Shown here: one piece after another, positions 1 through 5,809 of the stretch
Numbering within the stretch: the stretch's first letter is position 1
Layout of the letters: the number at the start of each line of letters is the position of its first letter
From: Clostridia bacterium
GTDB taxonomy: Bacteria; Bacillota_A; Clostridia; Oscillospirales; CAG-272
Direction: 5' to 3'
DNA length: 6,530 nucleotides
NCBI GenBank assembly: GCA_017407885.1
Contig: JAFQVU010000088.1
Span: 1-6,530, forward strand
Made by a program: the position numbers and the translations under genes
The notes under the pieces: generated by a model
Told to the model about the DNA's origin: nothing
What the model saw: only the letters and a program-made list of their open reading frames with translations
The model's database searches: none

Positions 1-152
1 ATTGATACCGCAGTATGTGCGCCGGAGCAGACCTCCGTAAAAAAGTCAGCATATGACAGTATGCGAAAGTGGATGTGTTTACATCAAGCCGGGTGGCACC
101 GCAGGAGTTGATATCTCCTGTCCCAGCAGATTGTGGGGACAGGAGTTTTTTG
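1..152 (+). ncRNA. T-box riboswitch leader of trpB, 3' part only
   Basis: The conserved T-box core GGGTGGCACCGC is at 91-102, just after a small hairpin (GATGT 72-76 with ACATC 81-85) that fits the helix preceding the core. CAGGAG (102-107) can pair with CTCCTG (115-120) to form the antiterminator. The same CTCCTG is the 5' arm of the terminator that follows, so the two folds are mutually exclusive. This is the hallmark of a T-box: uncharged tRNA binds the antiterminator bulge and permits read-through. Stem I with the specifier codon lies upstream of the window, so the sensed tRNA is not visible. Tryptophan is expected from the downstream gene but is not shown. The left boundary is the window edge, not a real end. 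Confidence 0.9.
115..151 (+). terminator. Conditional terminator of the trpB T-box
   Basis: A perfect 10-bp stem, CTCCTGTCCC (115-124) with GGGACAGGAG (136-145), has an 11-nt loop and is followed by six T (146-151). Its 5' arm competes with the antiterminator, so it works as a regulated attenuator and not as the end of an upstream gene. Confidence 0.93.
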
Positions 153-214
153 TTTGTCCCTGCCGGCATATTTTATATAGAGAGCATTGCTGCTCAATGA
201 AAGGATGATTTACT

Positions 215-1582
215 ATGGAAAATATCCCTTACAAAATTTACCTTAACGAAAACGAGCTTCCGAAGCAGTGGTACAACCTGCGCGCCGATATGAAAAACAA
301 ACCGGCACCGCTTCTCAATCCCGAGACAATGAAGCCTATGACCGCAGAGGAACTCGCCCCCGTATTCTGCGATGAGCTTATAAAGCAGGAGCTTGACGAC
401 ACTACTGCGTATTTCGACATTCCGGAAGAAATCCTTAACTTCTACAAGATGTACCGTCCCGCACCGCTTACACGCGCGTACTTCCTTGAAAAGAAGCTTG
501 GTACCCCCGCTAAAATATATTATAAATTTGAGGGAAATAATACCAGCGGTTCCCATAAGCTTAACTCCGCTATTGCGCAGGCTTACTACGCAAAGAAGCA
601 GGGACTTAAGGGTGTCACCACCGAAACCGGCGCAGGTCAGTGGGGCACAGCGCTCTCCATGGCTTGCTCATACTTCGACCTCGACTGCAAAGTATATATG
701 GTTAAGTGCTCATACGAGCAGAAGCCTTTCCGCCGCGAGGTCATGCGTACATACGGCGCATCGGTAACCCCCTCTCCGTCCATGGATACTGCAGTCGGAC
801 GCAAGATAAATGCTGAGTTTCCGGGAACCGGCGGAAGCCTCGGATGCGCTATTTCCGAAGCGGTCGAAGCTGCCACCTCGATGGAAGGATACCGTTACGT
901 CCTCGGAAGTGTTATGAATCAGGTGCTCCTGCATCAGTCCATAATCGGTCTTGAATCCAAGCTCGCTATGGATAAATTCGGCATCAAGCCGGATATCATC
1001 ATCGGCTGTGCCGGCGGTGGCTCCAATCTCGGCGGTCTTATTTCGCCTTTCATGGGTGAGAAGATACGCGGTGAGGCTGATTACCGCTTCATTGCAGTTG
1101 AGCCTGCATCATGCCCGAGTCTTACCCGCGGCAAATATGCATACGACTACTGCGACACCGGCGCGGTCTGCCCTCTACAGAAAATGTATACACTCGGAAG
1201 TGGATTTATGCCGGCGGCAACTCATGCAGGCGGTTTGCGTTACCACGGCATGAGCTCAACCCTTTCACAGCTTTATGACGACGGCTTAATGGAAGCTGTT
1301 TCTGTCGATCAGACAGACGTATTCGCGGCGGCAGAACTGTTCGCCCGCGTTGAAGGTACACTTCCCGCCCCCGAATCGAGCCACGCAATCCGCGTTGCAA
1401 TCGACGAGGCACTCAAATGCAAGGAGACCGGCGAAGAAAAAACGATTTTCTTCGGTCTGACCGGTACGGGATACTTTGATATGATGTCCTATGAAAAATT
1501 CCACAACGGCGTCATGCAGAACTACGTTCCCACCGATGAGGAAATCAACAAGGCGCTCGCGAAGTTACCCAAAGTTGAATAA
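215..1582 (+). CDS. trpB: Tryptophan synthase beta chain, TrpB2 type (PLP-dependent)
   Basis: TrpB condenses indole with L-serine to give tryptophan using pyridoxal phosphate, in the cytoplasm. At 455 residues it is longer than classical TrpB1 (about 400) and has the extended N-terminal region typical of TrpB2. Visible motifs are the PLP-lysine segment GSHKLNSA with K115, the ETGAGQWG motif with the expected catalytic acid E137, and the glycine-rich phosphate-binding loop GCAGGGSNLGG (264-274). The ATG at 215 follows AAAGGA (200-205) at 9-nt spacing. No trpA or other trp gene is next to it: an intrinsic terminator follows the stop directly and the next gene is convergent. As a T-box-controlled single gene it probably salvages free indole, or pairs with a TrpA encoded elsewhere. 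TrpB2 proteins often couple poorly to TrpA. O-phosphoserine use or serine deaminase activity is possible and cannot be excluded here. Confidence 0.95.
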   Translation: MENIPYKIYLNENELPKQWYNLRADMKNKPAPLLNPETMKPMTAEELAPVFCDELIKQELDDTTAYFDIPEEILNFYKMYRPAPLTRAYFLEKKLGTPAKIYYKFEGNNTSGSHKLNSAIAQAYYAKKQGLKGVTTETGAGQWGTALSMACSYFDLDCKVYMVKCSYEQKPFRREVMRTYGASVTPSPSMDTAVGRKINAEFPGTGGSLGCAISEAVEAATSMEGYRYVLGSVMNQVLLHQSIIGLESKLAMDKFGIKPDIIIGCAGGGSNLGGLISPFMGEKIRGEADYRFIAVEPASCPSLTRGKYAYDYCDTGAVCPLQKMYTLGSGFMPAATHAGGLRYHGMSSTLSQLYDDGLMEAVSVDQTDVFAAAELFARVEGTLPAPESSHAIRVAIDEALKCKETGEEKTIFFGLTGTGYFDMMSYEKFHNGVMQNYVPTDEEINKALAKLPKVE

Positions 1583-1594
1583 TATAATACACAC

Positions 1595-1630
1595 AAAAAA
1601 GCTGTCTGCAATTCATGCAGACAGCTTTTT
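1595..1630. terminator. Bidirectional intrinsic terminator between convergent genes
   Basis: GCTGTCTGCA (1601-1610) pairs perfectly with TGCAGACAGC (1616-1625) across a 5-nt loop. Six A precede the stem and five T follow it, so there is a U-tract on either strand. It starts 12 nt after the trpB stop and sits 8 nt beyond the stop of the convergent ligase gene, so one hairpin can serve both transcripts. Confidence 0.92.
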
Positions 1631-1633
1631 ATA

Positions 1634-3925
1634 TTATTTTTTCTCGTCTCCGCGAAGCTCAACACGGCGAATCTTACCGCTGATCGTCTTCGGAAGCTCA
1701 TCCATGAATTCAACAATTCTCGGATACTTATACGGCGCGGTGTGCGTCTTGACGTATTCCTGAATTTCCTTTTTCAGTGCATCATTGCCCTCTTTACCCT
1801 TGACAAGAACAATAGATGCCTTGACTACCTGACCGCGAATCTCGTCGGGTGCCGCGGTGATAGCACATTCAAGGACATACGGAAGCTCCATTATTACCGA
1901 CTCGATCTCAAACGGACCGATACGGTATCCGCTCGACTTGATGAGGTCATCGGTACGTCCGACGTACCAATAATAGCCGTCCTCGTCCATCCACGCAGTA
2001 TCTCCGGTGTGGTAATATCCGTCATGCCATGCTTCCTTGGTCTTTTCGTCGTTATCATAATATCCGAGGAAGAGGCCGCAGGGGACGTGTTCTGCGGTAC
2101 GGATGCAAATCTCGCCTGTCTCACCGATCGCACAGCGCTTACCGTCAGGATCAAGGATCTGTACATCGTAAAGCGGGCTCGGCTTACCCATCGACCCGGG
2201 TTTAGGTTCCATTCCGACAAGGTTTGCAAGTGCAAGCGTAGTCTCGGTCTGACCGAAGCCTTCCATCAGCGCAATGCCGGTTGCCTTGATCCACTGCTGA
2301 TATACCTCGGGGTTGAGTGCCTCGCCTGCTGTGTTGGAATACTTAAGGCTCGACAGATCAAAGCGCGAGAGATCTTCCTTTATAAAGAAGCGGTACATGG
2401 TAGGCGGAGCACAGAATGTTGTGATGCCGTATTTTGCGAACAGCGGAAGGATGTCGTTCGCATCAAACTTGTTGAAATCGTATGTAAACACCGCCGCCTC
2501 GCAGAGCCACTGTCCGTAGTATTTACCCCACAGTGCCTTGCCCCATCCGGTATCGGAGATAGTAAAGTGGATACCGTCGGGGTCTACATTGTGCCAATAC
2601 TTTGCAGTGATAAAGTGACCGAGCGCATATTTGCAGCTGTGCGTTGCAATCTTGGGATATCCGGTCGTACCCGAAGTGAAAAACATGAGTATCGGATCGT
2701 CTCCGCACGCAGTGTCATCGGTGCGCTCATATACATCGGAGAAATTCTCAAATTCCTCAAATTTGCGCCAGCCGTCCATTTCTTTGTGTTCATTAGCGCA
2801 ACAGAGTATCTTTGTCTTAAGGCTTTCACATTTTGGAGCCGCAAGCTCTGCCTGATGCGCTACGTCACCGTCTGCGGTGCAGATGACTGCAGACACGCCC
2901 GCCGCATTGAAACGGTACTCAAAATCATGCTCAACGAGTAGGTTTGTCGCCGGGATAATGACAGCTCCCATCTTATGAAGAGCGGTGATGGTTACCCAGA
3001 ACTGCCAATGGCGCTTGAGAACGACCAGCACGCGGTCACCCTTTTTAATTCCGAGCGATTCAAAGTAATTTGCCGCTTTTGCAGAAAGCTTTGATATGTC
3101 TCCGAATGTAAAACGGCGCTCGGTTTTATCCGCAGAAAGATGAAGCATCGCAAGCTTGTCAGGATTCTTTGCAGCGATTGCATCCACGCAGTCAAAACCG
3201 AAGTTGAACTTGTTCTCGTCCTTAAATTTAATCGAATTTAAAACACCCTTGTCATCAAGCGTCGTTTCGATAAAGTTTTCCCAGACTGCACCTGTTTTTT
3301 CGACAGAAACTACACGGGGTGTTTTTTCAAATGTCGGCGCGCTGTAGTCATACGCCTTACCCTCTGCATCAATTACAACTGCAAGGAATTTACAATCTGT
3401 GCCATATGCAACCATACCGTGAGGTGTTCCGCTGTCATAGTAGATTGAATCGCCTTCGGAGAGCACCTCAACATGATCGTCGATCTGCACCTTCAAATTA
3501 CCCTCGAGAATATAGTCAAACTCCTGCCCCTCGTGAGTTGCAAGCTTGATCGGTCTATTCTGCTCTTCCTCGTGATATGCGGCTGTAACAACAAACGGCT
3601 CGGCTGTTTTATTTTTAAAAAGCGGAGCAAGGTTGTTGTATCTGAAGCCCTTACGGCGCACGATTGGAAGCCCCTCACCGGATTTTGTAACCGAGAATGA
3701 GGTAAGAGTTGGGCTGGAGCCTTTCAGAATATCCGTGGCATCAACCCCAAAGGTCTGTGCACATTTATGTATAAAGGTGAAGCTGAAGTCAGACTCGCCG
3801 GATTCGACAGCCATGTATTCTTCTTCACTGACACCGGTACGCTTCGCCATTTCATCTGTCGTGAGTCCCATAATTTCACGAAGCGCGACAAGACGTTCGG
3901 CAATCTCTTTTAATTTGTTTTCCAT
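1634..3925 (-). CDS. HTH (XRE)-cupin-acyl-CoA synthetase (AMP-forming) fusion protein
   Basis: One continuous 763-residue frame holds three modules. An XRE-type helix-turn-helix is at about 4-69 (MGLTTDEMAKRTGVSEEEY core). A cupin is at about 110-190, with likely metal ligands H131, E135 and H169. An AMP-forming acyl-CoA ligase occupies about 205-763. Ligase motifs are the P-loop TSGTTGYPK (417-425), GFGQTET (556-562), TGD (640-642) and the C-terminal catalytic lysine K751 in PKTISGKIRR. The block beginning SDTGWGKALWGKYYG resembles medium-chain acyl-CoA synthetases. The reaction would be carboxylate + ATP + CoA to acyl-CoA + AMP + PPi; the substrate cannot be read. The start is the ATG at 3925, 8 nt after GGAGG. 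An upstream in-frame TTG (3940) overlaps that Shine-Dalgarno and is unlikely. A T-box leader lies upstream, so expression should rise when a particular tRNA is uncharged. The HTH-cupin half looks like a small-molecule-sensing repressor and may autoregulate. Confidence 0.92.
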   Translation of the reverse strand: MENKLKEIAERLVALREIMGLTTDEMAKRTGVSEEEYMAVESGESDFSFTFIHKCAQTFGVDATDILKGSSPTLTSFSVTKSGEGLPIVRRKGFRYNNLAPLFKNKTAEPFVVTAAYHEEEQNRPIKLATHEGQEFDYILEGNLKVQIDDHVEVLSEGDSIYYDSGTPHGMVAYGTDCKFLAVVIDAEGKAYDYSAPTFEKTPRVVSVEKTGAVWENFIETTLDDKGVLNSIKFKDENKFNFGFDCVDAIAAKNPDKLAMLHLSADKTERRFTFGDISKLSAKAANYFESLGIKKGDRVLVVLKRHWQFWVTITALHKMGAVIIPATNLLVEHDFEYRFNAAGVSAVICTADGDVAHQAELAAPKCESLKTKILCCANEHKEMDGWRKFEEFENFSDVYERTDDTACGDDPILMFFTSGTTGYPKIATHSCKYALGHFITAKYWHNVDPDGIHFTISDTGWGKALWGKYYGQWLCEAAVFTYDFNKFDANDILPLFAKYGITTFCAPPTMYRFFIKEDLSRFDLSSLKYSNTAGEALNPEVYQQWIKATGIALMEGFGQTETTLALANLVGMEPKPGSMGKPSPLYDVQILDPDGKRCAIGETGEICIRTAEHVPCGLFLGYYDNDEKTKEAWHDGYYHTGDTAWMDEDGYYWYVGRTDDLIKSSGYRIGPFEIESVIMELPYVLECAITAAPDEIRGQVVKASIVLVKGKEGNDALKKEIQEYVKTHTAPYKYPRIVEFMDELPKTISGKIRRVELRGDEKK

Positions 3926-3933
3926 AGTAAAAT

Positions 3934-3938
3934 CCTCC
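3934..3938 (-). promoter_or_regulatory. Shine-Dalgarno that fixes the ligase start
   Basis: GGAGG on the minus strand lies 8 nt before the ATG at 3925-3923. The only longer in-frame option is a TTG whose final G pairs into this element, so the ATG is preferred and the protein begins MENKLKEIAER. Confidence 0.85.
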
Positions 3939-4000
3939 AAAAATTGAAATAGTAAAATTCAGAAGGCTTGGACCTCTCGGCAATTTGATTTCGGAAAAAC

Positions 4001-4043
4001 AAAAAACGCCTCAAAGCGGGAACTCTTCCCTTTCTTTGAGACG
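4001..4043 (-). terminator. Conditional terminator of the ligase T-box
   Basis: On the minus strand CGTCTCAAAG (4043-4034) pairs with CTTTGAGGCG (4016-4007) with one G-U. An inner helix GGGAA (4030-4026)/TTCCC (4022-4018) extends it, and six T follow (4006-4001). The 5' arm overlaps the antiterminator's 3' arm (ATTCCG, 4047-4042), which gives the alternative folds expected of a T-box switch. Confidence 0.93.
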
Positions 4044-4281
4044 GAATGTTTAACTATTCCGCGGTACCACTCAAATTGCGCATTTAACGCCACTTTGCGG
4101 ACTCTAACAAGTCCTTTGTCTTTACGCGACAGCACGTGAAAGCCTACTTATAAAAACATGTTCGGTTCCAAGCTCGGAAGCGATTGGTCGTATTGATAAA
4201 CACCACATCGGCTCGCACCATCCGCCGACTCTCTGAAGAAACATCTATCTGACCGTCTTCGTCACAGCCTTTTTATTTACG
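4001..4281 (-). ncRNA. Complete T-box riboswitch leader of the HTH-cupin-ligase gene
   Basis: Read on the minus strand, the leader starts about 7 nt after a consensus -10. The base of Stem I carries a kink-turn: GC (4268-4267), a UGU bulge and GA (4263-4262) opposite GA (4175-4174) and GC (4173-4172), continued by GAAG/CUUC. The conserved AGAGAG is at 4234-4229, followed by a distal hairpin, UCGGC (4228-4224) with GCCGA (4212-4208). The T-box core TGGTACCGCGG is at 4069-4059. The antiterminator CGGAAT (4061-4056) pairs with ATTCCG (4047-4042). The specifier lies on the 3' arm around 4192-4181, but the register is ambiguous. AUC (4184-4182, Ile), ACC (4188-4186, Thr), GAC (4189-4187, Asp) and UAC (4192-4190, Tyr) all occur there, so the tRNA is not assigned. 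Confidence 0.93.
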
Positions 4282-4303
4282 TTTAGTATTATAGCATACT
4301 AAA
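4282..4303. promoter_or_regulatory. Inverted repeat over the -10 of the ligase promoter (operator candidate)
   Basis: TTTAGTAT (4282-4289) and ATACTAAA (4296-4303) form a perfect 8-bp inverted repeat with a 6-bp spacer that covers the minus-strand -10 hexamer. A bound dimer would block RNA polymerase. Its right arm also forms a 9-bp inverted pair with a second copy: GCATACTAA (4294-4302) and TTAGTATGC (4323-4331), about three helical turns apart centre to centre. The arrangement is seen directly; binding is inferred. Confidence 0.45.
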
Positions 4304-4316
4304 GTGAGATTGTCAA
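4288..4316 (-). promoter_or_regulatory. Consensus sigma-A promoter of the T-box-ligase unit
   Basis: On the minus strand a perfect TTGACA (4316-4311) is separated by 17 nt from a perfect TATAAT (4293-4288). Transcription should start near 4281, giving a leader of about 355 nt before the ligase ATG. A fully consensus core suits a gene controlled by downstream attenuation or by a repressor. Confidence 0.9.
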
Positions 4317-4325
4317 GGGTAATTA

Positions 4326-4367
4326 GTATGCATATTTTTACATGTGTTCATGTAGGTTTATACATAC
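4326..4367. promoter_or_regulatory. Two-tier dyad between the divergent promoters (operator candidate)
   Basis: TACATG (4339-4344) and CATGTA (4349-4354) form a perfect inverted repeat around TGTT. An outer pair, GTATGCATA (4326-4334) and TATACATAC (4359-4367), matches at 8 of 9 positions and is centred on exactly the same point (4346.5). The dyad fills most of the space between the two -35 boxes and touches the plus-strand -35. Such symmetry suggests a dimeric regulator; the HTH of the ligase fusion is the obvious local candidate, by inference only. Confidence 0.5.
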
Positions 4368-4368
4368 C

Positions 4369-4397
4369 TTGACATTCCTTGAATTTTGGTGTATCAT
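4369..4397 (+). promoter_or_regulatory. Sigma-A promoter of the flavin-reductase-like gene
   Basis: TTGACA (4369-4374), a 17-nt spacer and TATCAT (4392-4397). Transcription should start near 4404, giving a short leader of about 35 nt. It diverges from the ligase promoter, with 52 bp between the two -35 boxes. Confidence 0.82.
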
Positions 4398-4438
4398 ATA
4401 GAAAATGCGATTTCTCGAATTGAAACGGAGTATATTTT

Positions 4439-5092
4439 ATGAATCAAAACACCAAGCTCAAATGGAAGGGCGGAACACTACTCGCTCCTCTGCCAGCGGT
4501 AATGGTAAGCTGTGGTACGATGGACAAGCCCAATATTATAACGATCGGCTGGACGGGTATTATCAACTCCGATCCGGCAAAAACCTATATCTCAATCCGC
4601 CCGTCACGCTATTCATACGAGCTTGTAAAAAAGGCAGGAAAATTTGTTATAAATCTTGCCACAGAAGACCTCGCTCGCGCAACCGATTACTGCGGTGTGC
4701 GTTCGGGAAGGGACGAGAATAAATTTGAAAAGTGCAGTCTTACTGCTGTTCCTGCGCACGAGCTTGAGGATACCCCCGTCATTGCAGAAAGTCCCATAAG
4801 CCTTGAGTGCCGCGTTACCGACATAGTACCGCTCGGAACTCACGATATGTTTGTGGCTGATGTCGTTGCGGTTGACGTCGCTCCTTCGCTTTTCGATGAA
4901 AAGGGCGCTCTGCATCTTGAGCTTGCAAAGCTGATTGCATACTCTCACGGTGACTATTTTGCGCTTGGAAGAAAGCTCGGTGATTTCGGTTACTCAGTGC
5001 GCAAAAAAAGCACAGTCAAGCGACGCGCCGCACAGAAAAAACATACGCAGAACAGCAAACGCCGTCCTGCGCCAAAGAAAAAGCATCAGTAA
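4439..5092 (+). CDS. Flavin reductase-like protein (FMN-binding split barrel) with a basic C-terminal tail
   Basis: The 217-residue protein has the N-terminal pattern of the flavin reductase/flavoredoxin family: a hydrophobic strand with PLPAVMVSCG, then KPNIITIGWTG (30-40) and a DPAKTYISIRPSRYSYELV block with INLATE following (45-76). Family members bind FMN non-covalently in the cytoplasm and pass electrons from NAD(P)H or a partner redox protein; the electron partner cannot be read here. The ATG follows ACGGAG (4425-4430) by 8 nt. The fold appears to end near GDFGYSV, after which residues 188-217 form a tail with 14 Lys/Arg in 30, ending KRRPAPKKKHQ. That tail is probably disordered and could bind nucleic acid or acidic partners. 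The gene shares a divergent regulatory region with the ligase unit and overlaps trmO tail to tail by 7 bp with no terminator at its own stop. Confidence 0.85.
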   Translation: MNQNTKLKWKGGTLLAPLPAVMVSCGTMDKPNIITIGWTGIINSDPAKTYISIRPSRYSYELVKKAGKFVINLATEDLARATDYCGVRSGRDENKFEKCSLTAVPAHELEDTPVIAESPISLECRVTDIVPLGTHDMFVADVVAVDVAPSLFDEKGALHLELAKLIAYSHGDYFALGRKLGDFGYSVRKKSTVKRRAAQKKHTQNSKRRPAPKKKHQ

Positions 5093-5760
5093 GCTTCAAC
5101 CGATACAACGGTAAGTACACCGTCCGACACGGTGAATTTTATCTCATAGCCGGCAAAACCGAAACCGAAAACACGCTCTCCGTCCTTTGCACGTACTGCG
5201 GGACGCGGATCCTCGGCAAGGAGCGCTATCGCCGCTTCACGCTTGTCTTCGGGCAGTTTTTTGAGAAGTTCATCCGGGAAATCAACATCCAGCTTTGCCC
5301 CGAACACCTCATCAGCAAATCCGCCGGATGCATCCGGGTGTGAATCTGCATACGGAAGATACGGTTTTATATCGTATATCGGCGTTCCATCCATCATATC
5401 AGCGCCGCTGACTATAAGCACACTTCCCTCTTTGGGATTATTCTCAACCCGAATAAGCTTTACGCATGAAAGACCGATTGGGTTCGGTCGAAACGGCGAT
5501 CTCGTTGCAAAGACTCCGACACGCTTGTTTCCGCCGAGTCTCGGTGGACGTACTGTCGGTGACCAATCCTCGCGCACCGATTCGGAGAACTGCCATATCA
5601 GCCACAAATGAGACCACTGTTCGATTCCGCGCAGCGCTTCTGGCACGCGGAATTCAGGCTCGAAAACGATCTTCGACTCAAGCATGGAAAGCAGTCCGCT
5701 CTGGCGCGGTATGCCGAATTTATCGGGGAAATCGGTATGTATTCGAGCGATTATTTTCAA
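5086..5760 (-). CDS. trmO: tRNA (N6-threonylcarbamoyladenosine37-N6)-methyltransferase TrmO
   Basis: TrmO (TsaA, YaeB-like) uses S-adenosylmethionine to methylate t6A at position 37 of ANN-decoding tRNAs, chiefly threonine tRNA, giving m6t6A and tuning decoding. The 224-residue protein begins KIIARIHTDFPDKFGIPRQS. It carries the family signatures RPPRLGGNKRVGVFATRSPF, continuing into RPNPIGLS (71-98), and GADMMDGTPIYDIKPYLPYADS (119-140). Length is normal and nothing is missing. The start is a TTG at 5760, preceded by GGTGG (5772-5768) at 7-nt spacing; no upstream in-frame start fits and the N-terminus aligns with the family. The stop (TGA, 5086-5088) lies inside the last codons of the convergent flavin-reductase-like gene. 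No strong promoter was recognised upstream. A strong hairpin sits about 7 nt before its Shine-Dalgarno. Confidence 0.93.
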   Translation of the reverse strand: MKIIARIHTDFPDKFGIPRQSGLLSMLESKIVFEPEFRVPEALRGIEQWSHLWLIWQFSESVREDWSPTVRPPRLGGNKRVGVFATRSPFRPNPIGLSCVKLIRVENNPKEGSVLIVSGADMMDGTPIYDIKPYLPYADSHPDASGGFADEVFGAKLDVDFPDELLKKLPEDKREAAIALLAEDPRPAVRAKDGERVFGFGFAGYEIKFTVSDGVLTVVSVEAY

Positions 5761-5778
5761 ACTATCACCACCGTTTTT

Positions 5779-5809
5779 AAATCGTCCGCAGTTTTGCGGA
5801 CGATTTTTT
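5779..5809 (+). terminator. Plus-strand intrinsic terminator just upstream of trmO
   Basis: A perfect 12-bp stem, AAATCGTCCGCA (5779-5790) with TGCGGACGATTT (5795-5806), has a GTTT loop. The T-run at 5804-5809 is on the plus strand. On the minus strand only three T follow, so it is not a good terminator for the downstream trmO. The only plus-strand gene upstream ends at 5092, so this hairpin probably ends the flavin reductase transcript after it has crossed trmO in antisense. In trmO mRNA the same bases form a 5'-UTR hairpin. Confidence 0.8.

Noticed and set aside
1742..2941. 399-codon plus-strand ORF opposite the ligase gene
   Set aside because: It lies wholly antisense to a well-supported synthetase with intact motifs, and its translation shows no recognisable family; it is a shadow frame.
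3926..3940. Longer start of the ligase fusion at a TTG (3940), adding five residues
   Set aside because: The TTG overlaps the GGAGG Shine-Dalgarno that sits 8 nt before the ATG at 3925; it has no ribosome binding site of its own.
5779..5809. Hairpin as a minus-strand terminator or attenuator before trmO
   Set aside because: On the minus strand only three T follow the stem before an A-run, and there is no alternative fold visible.
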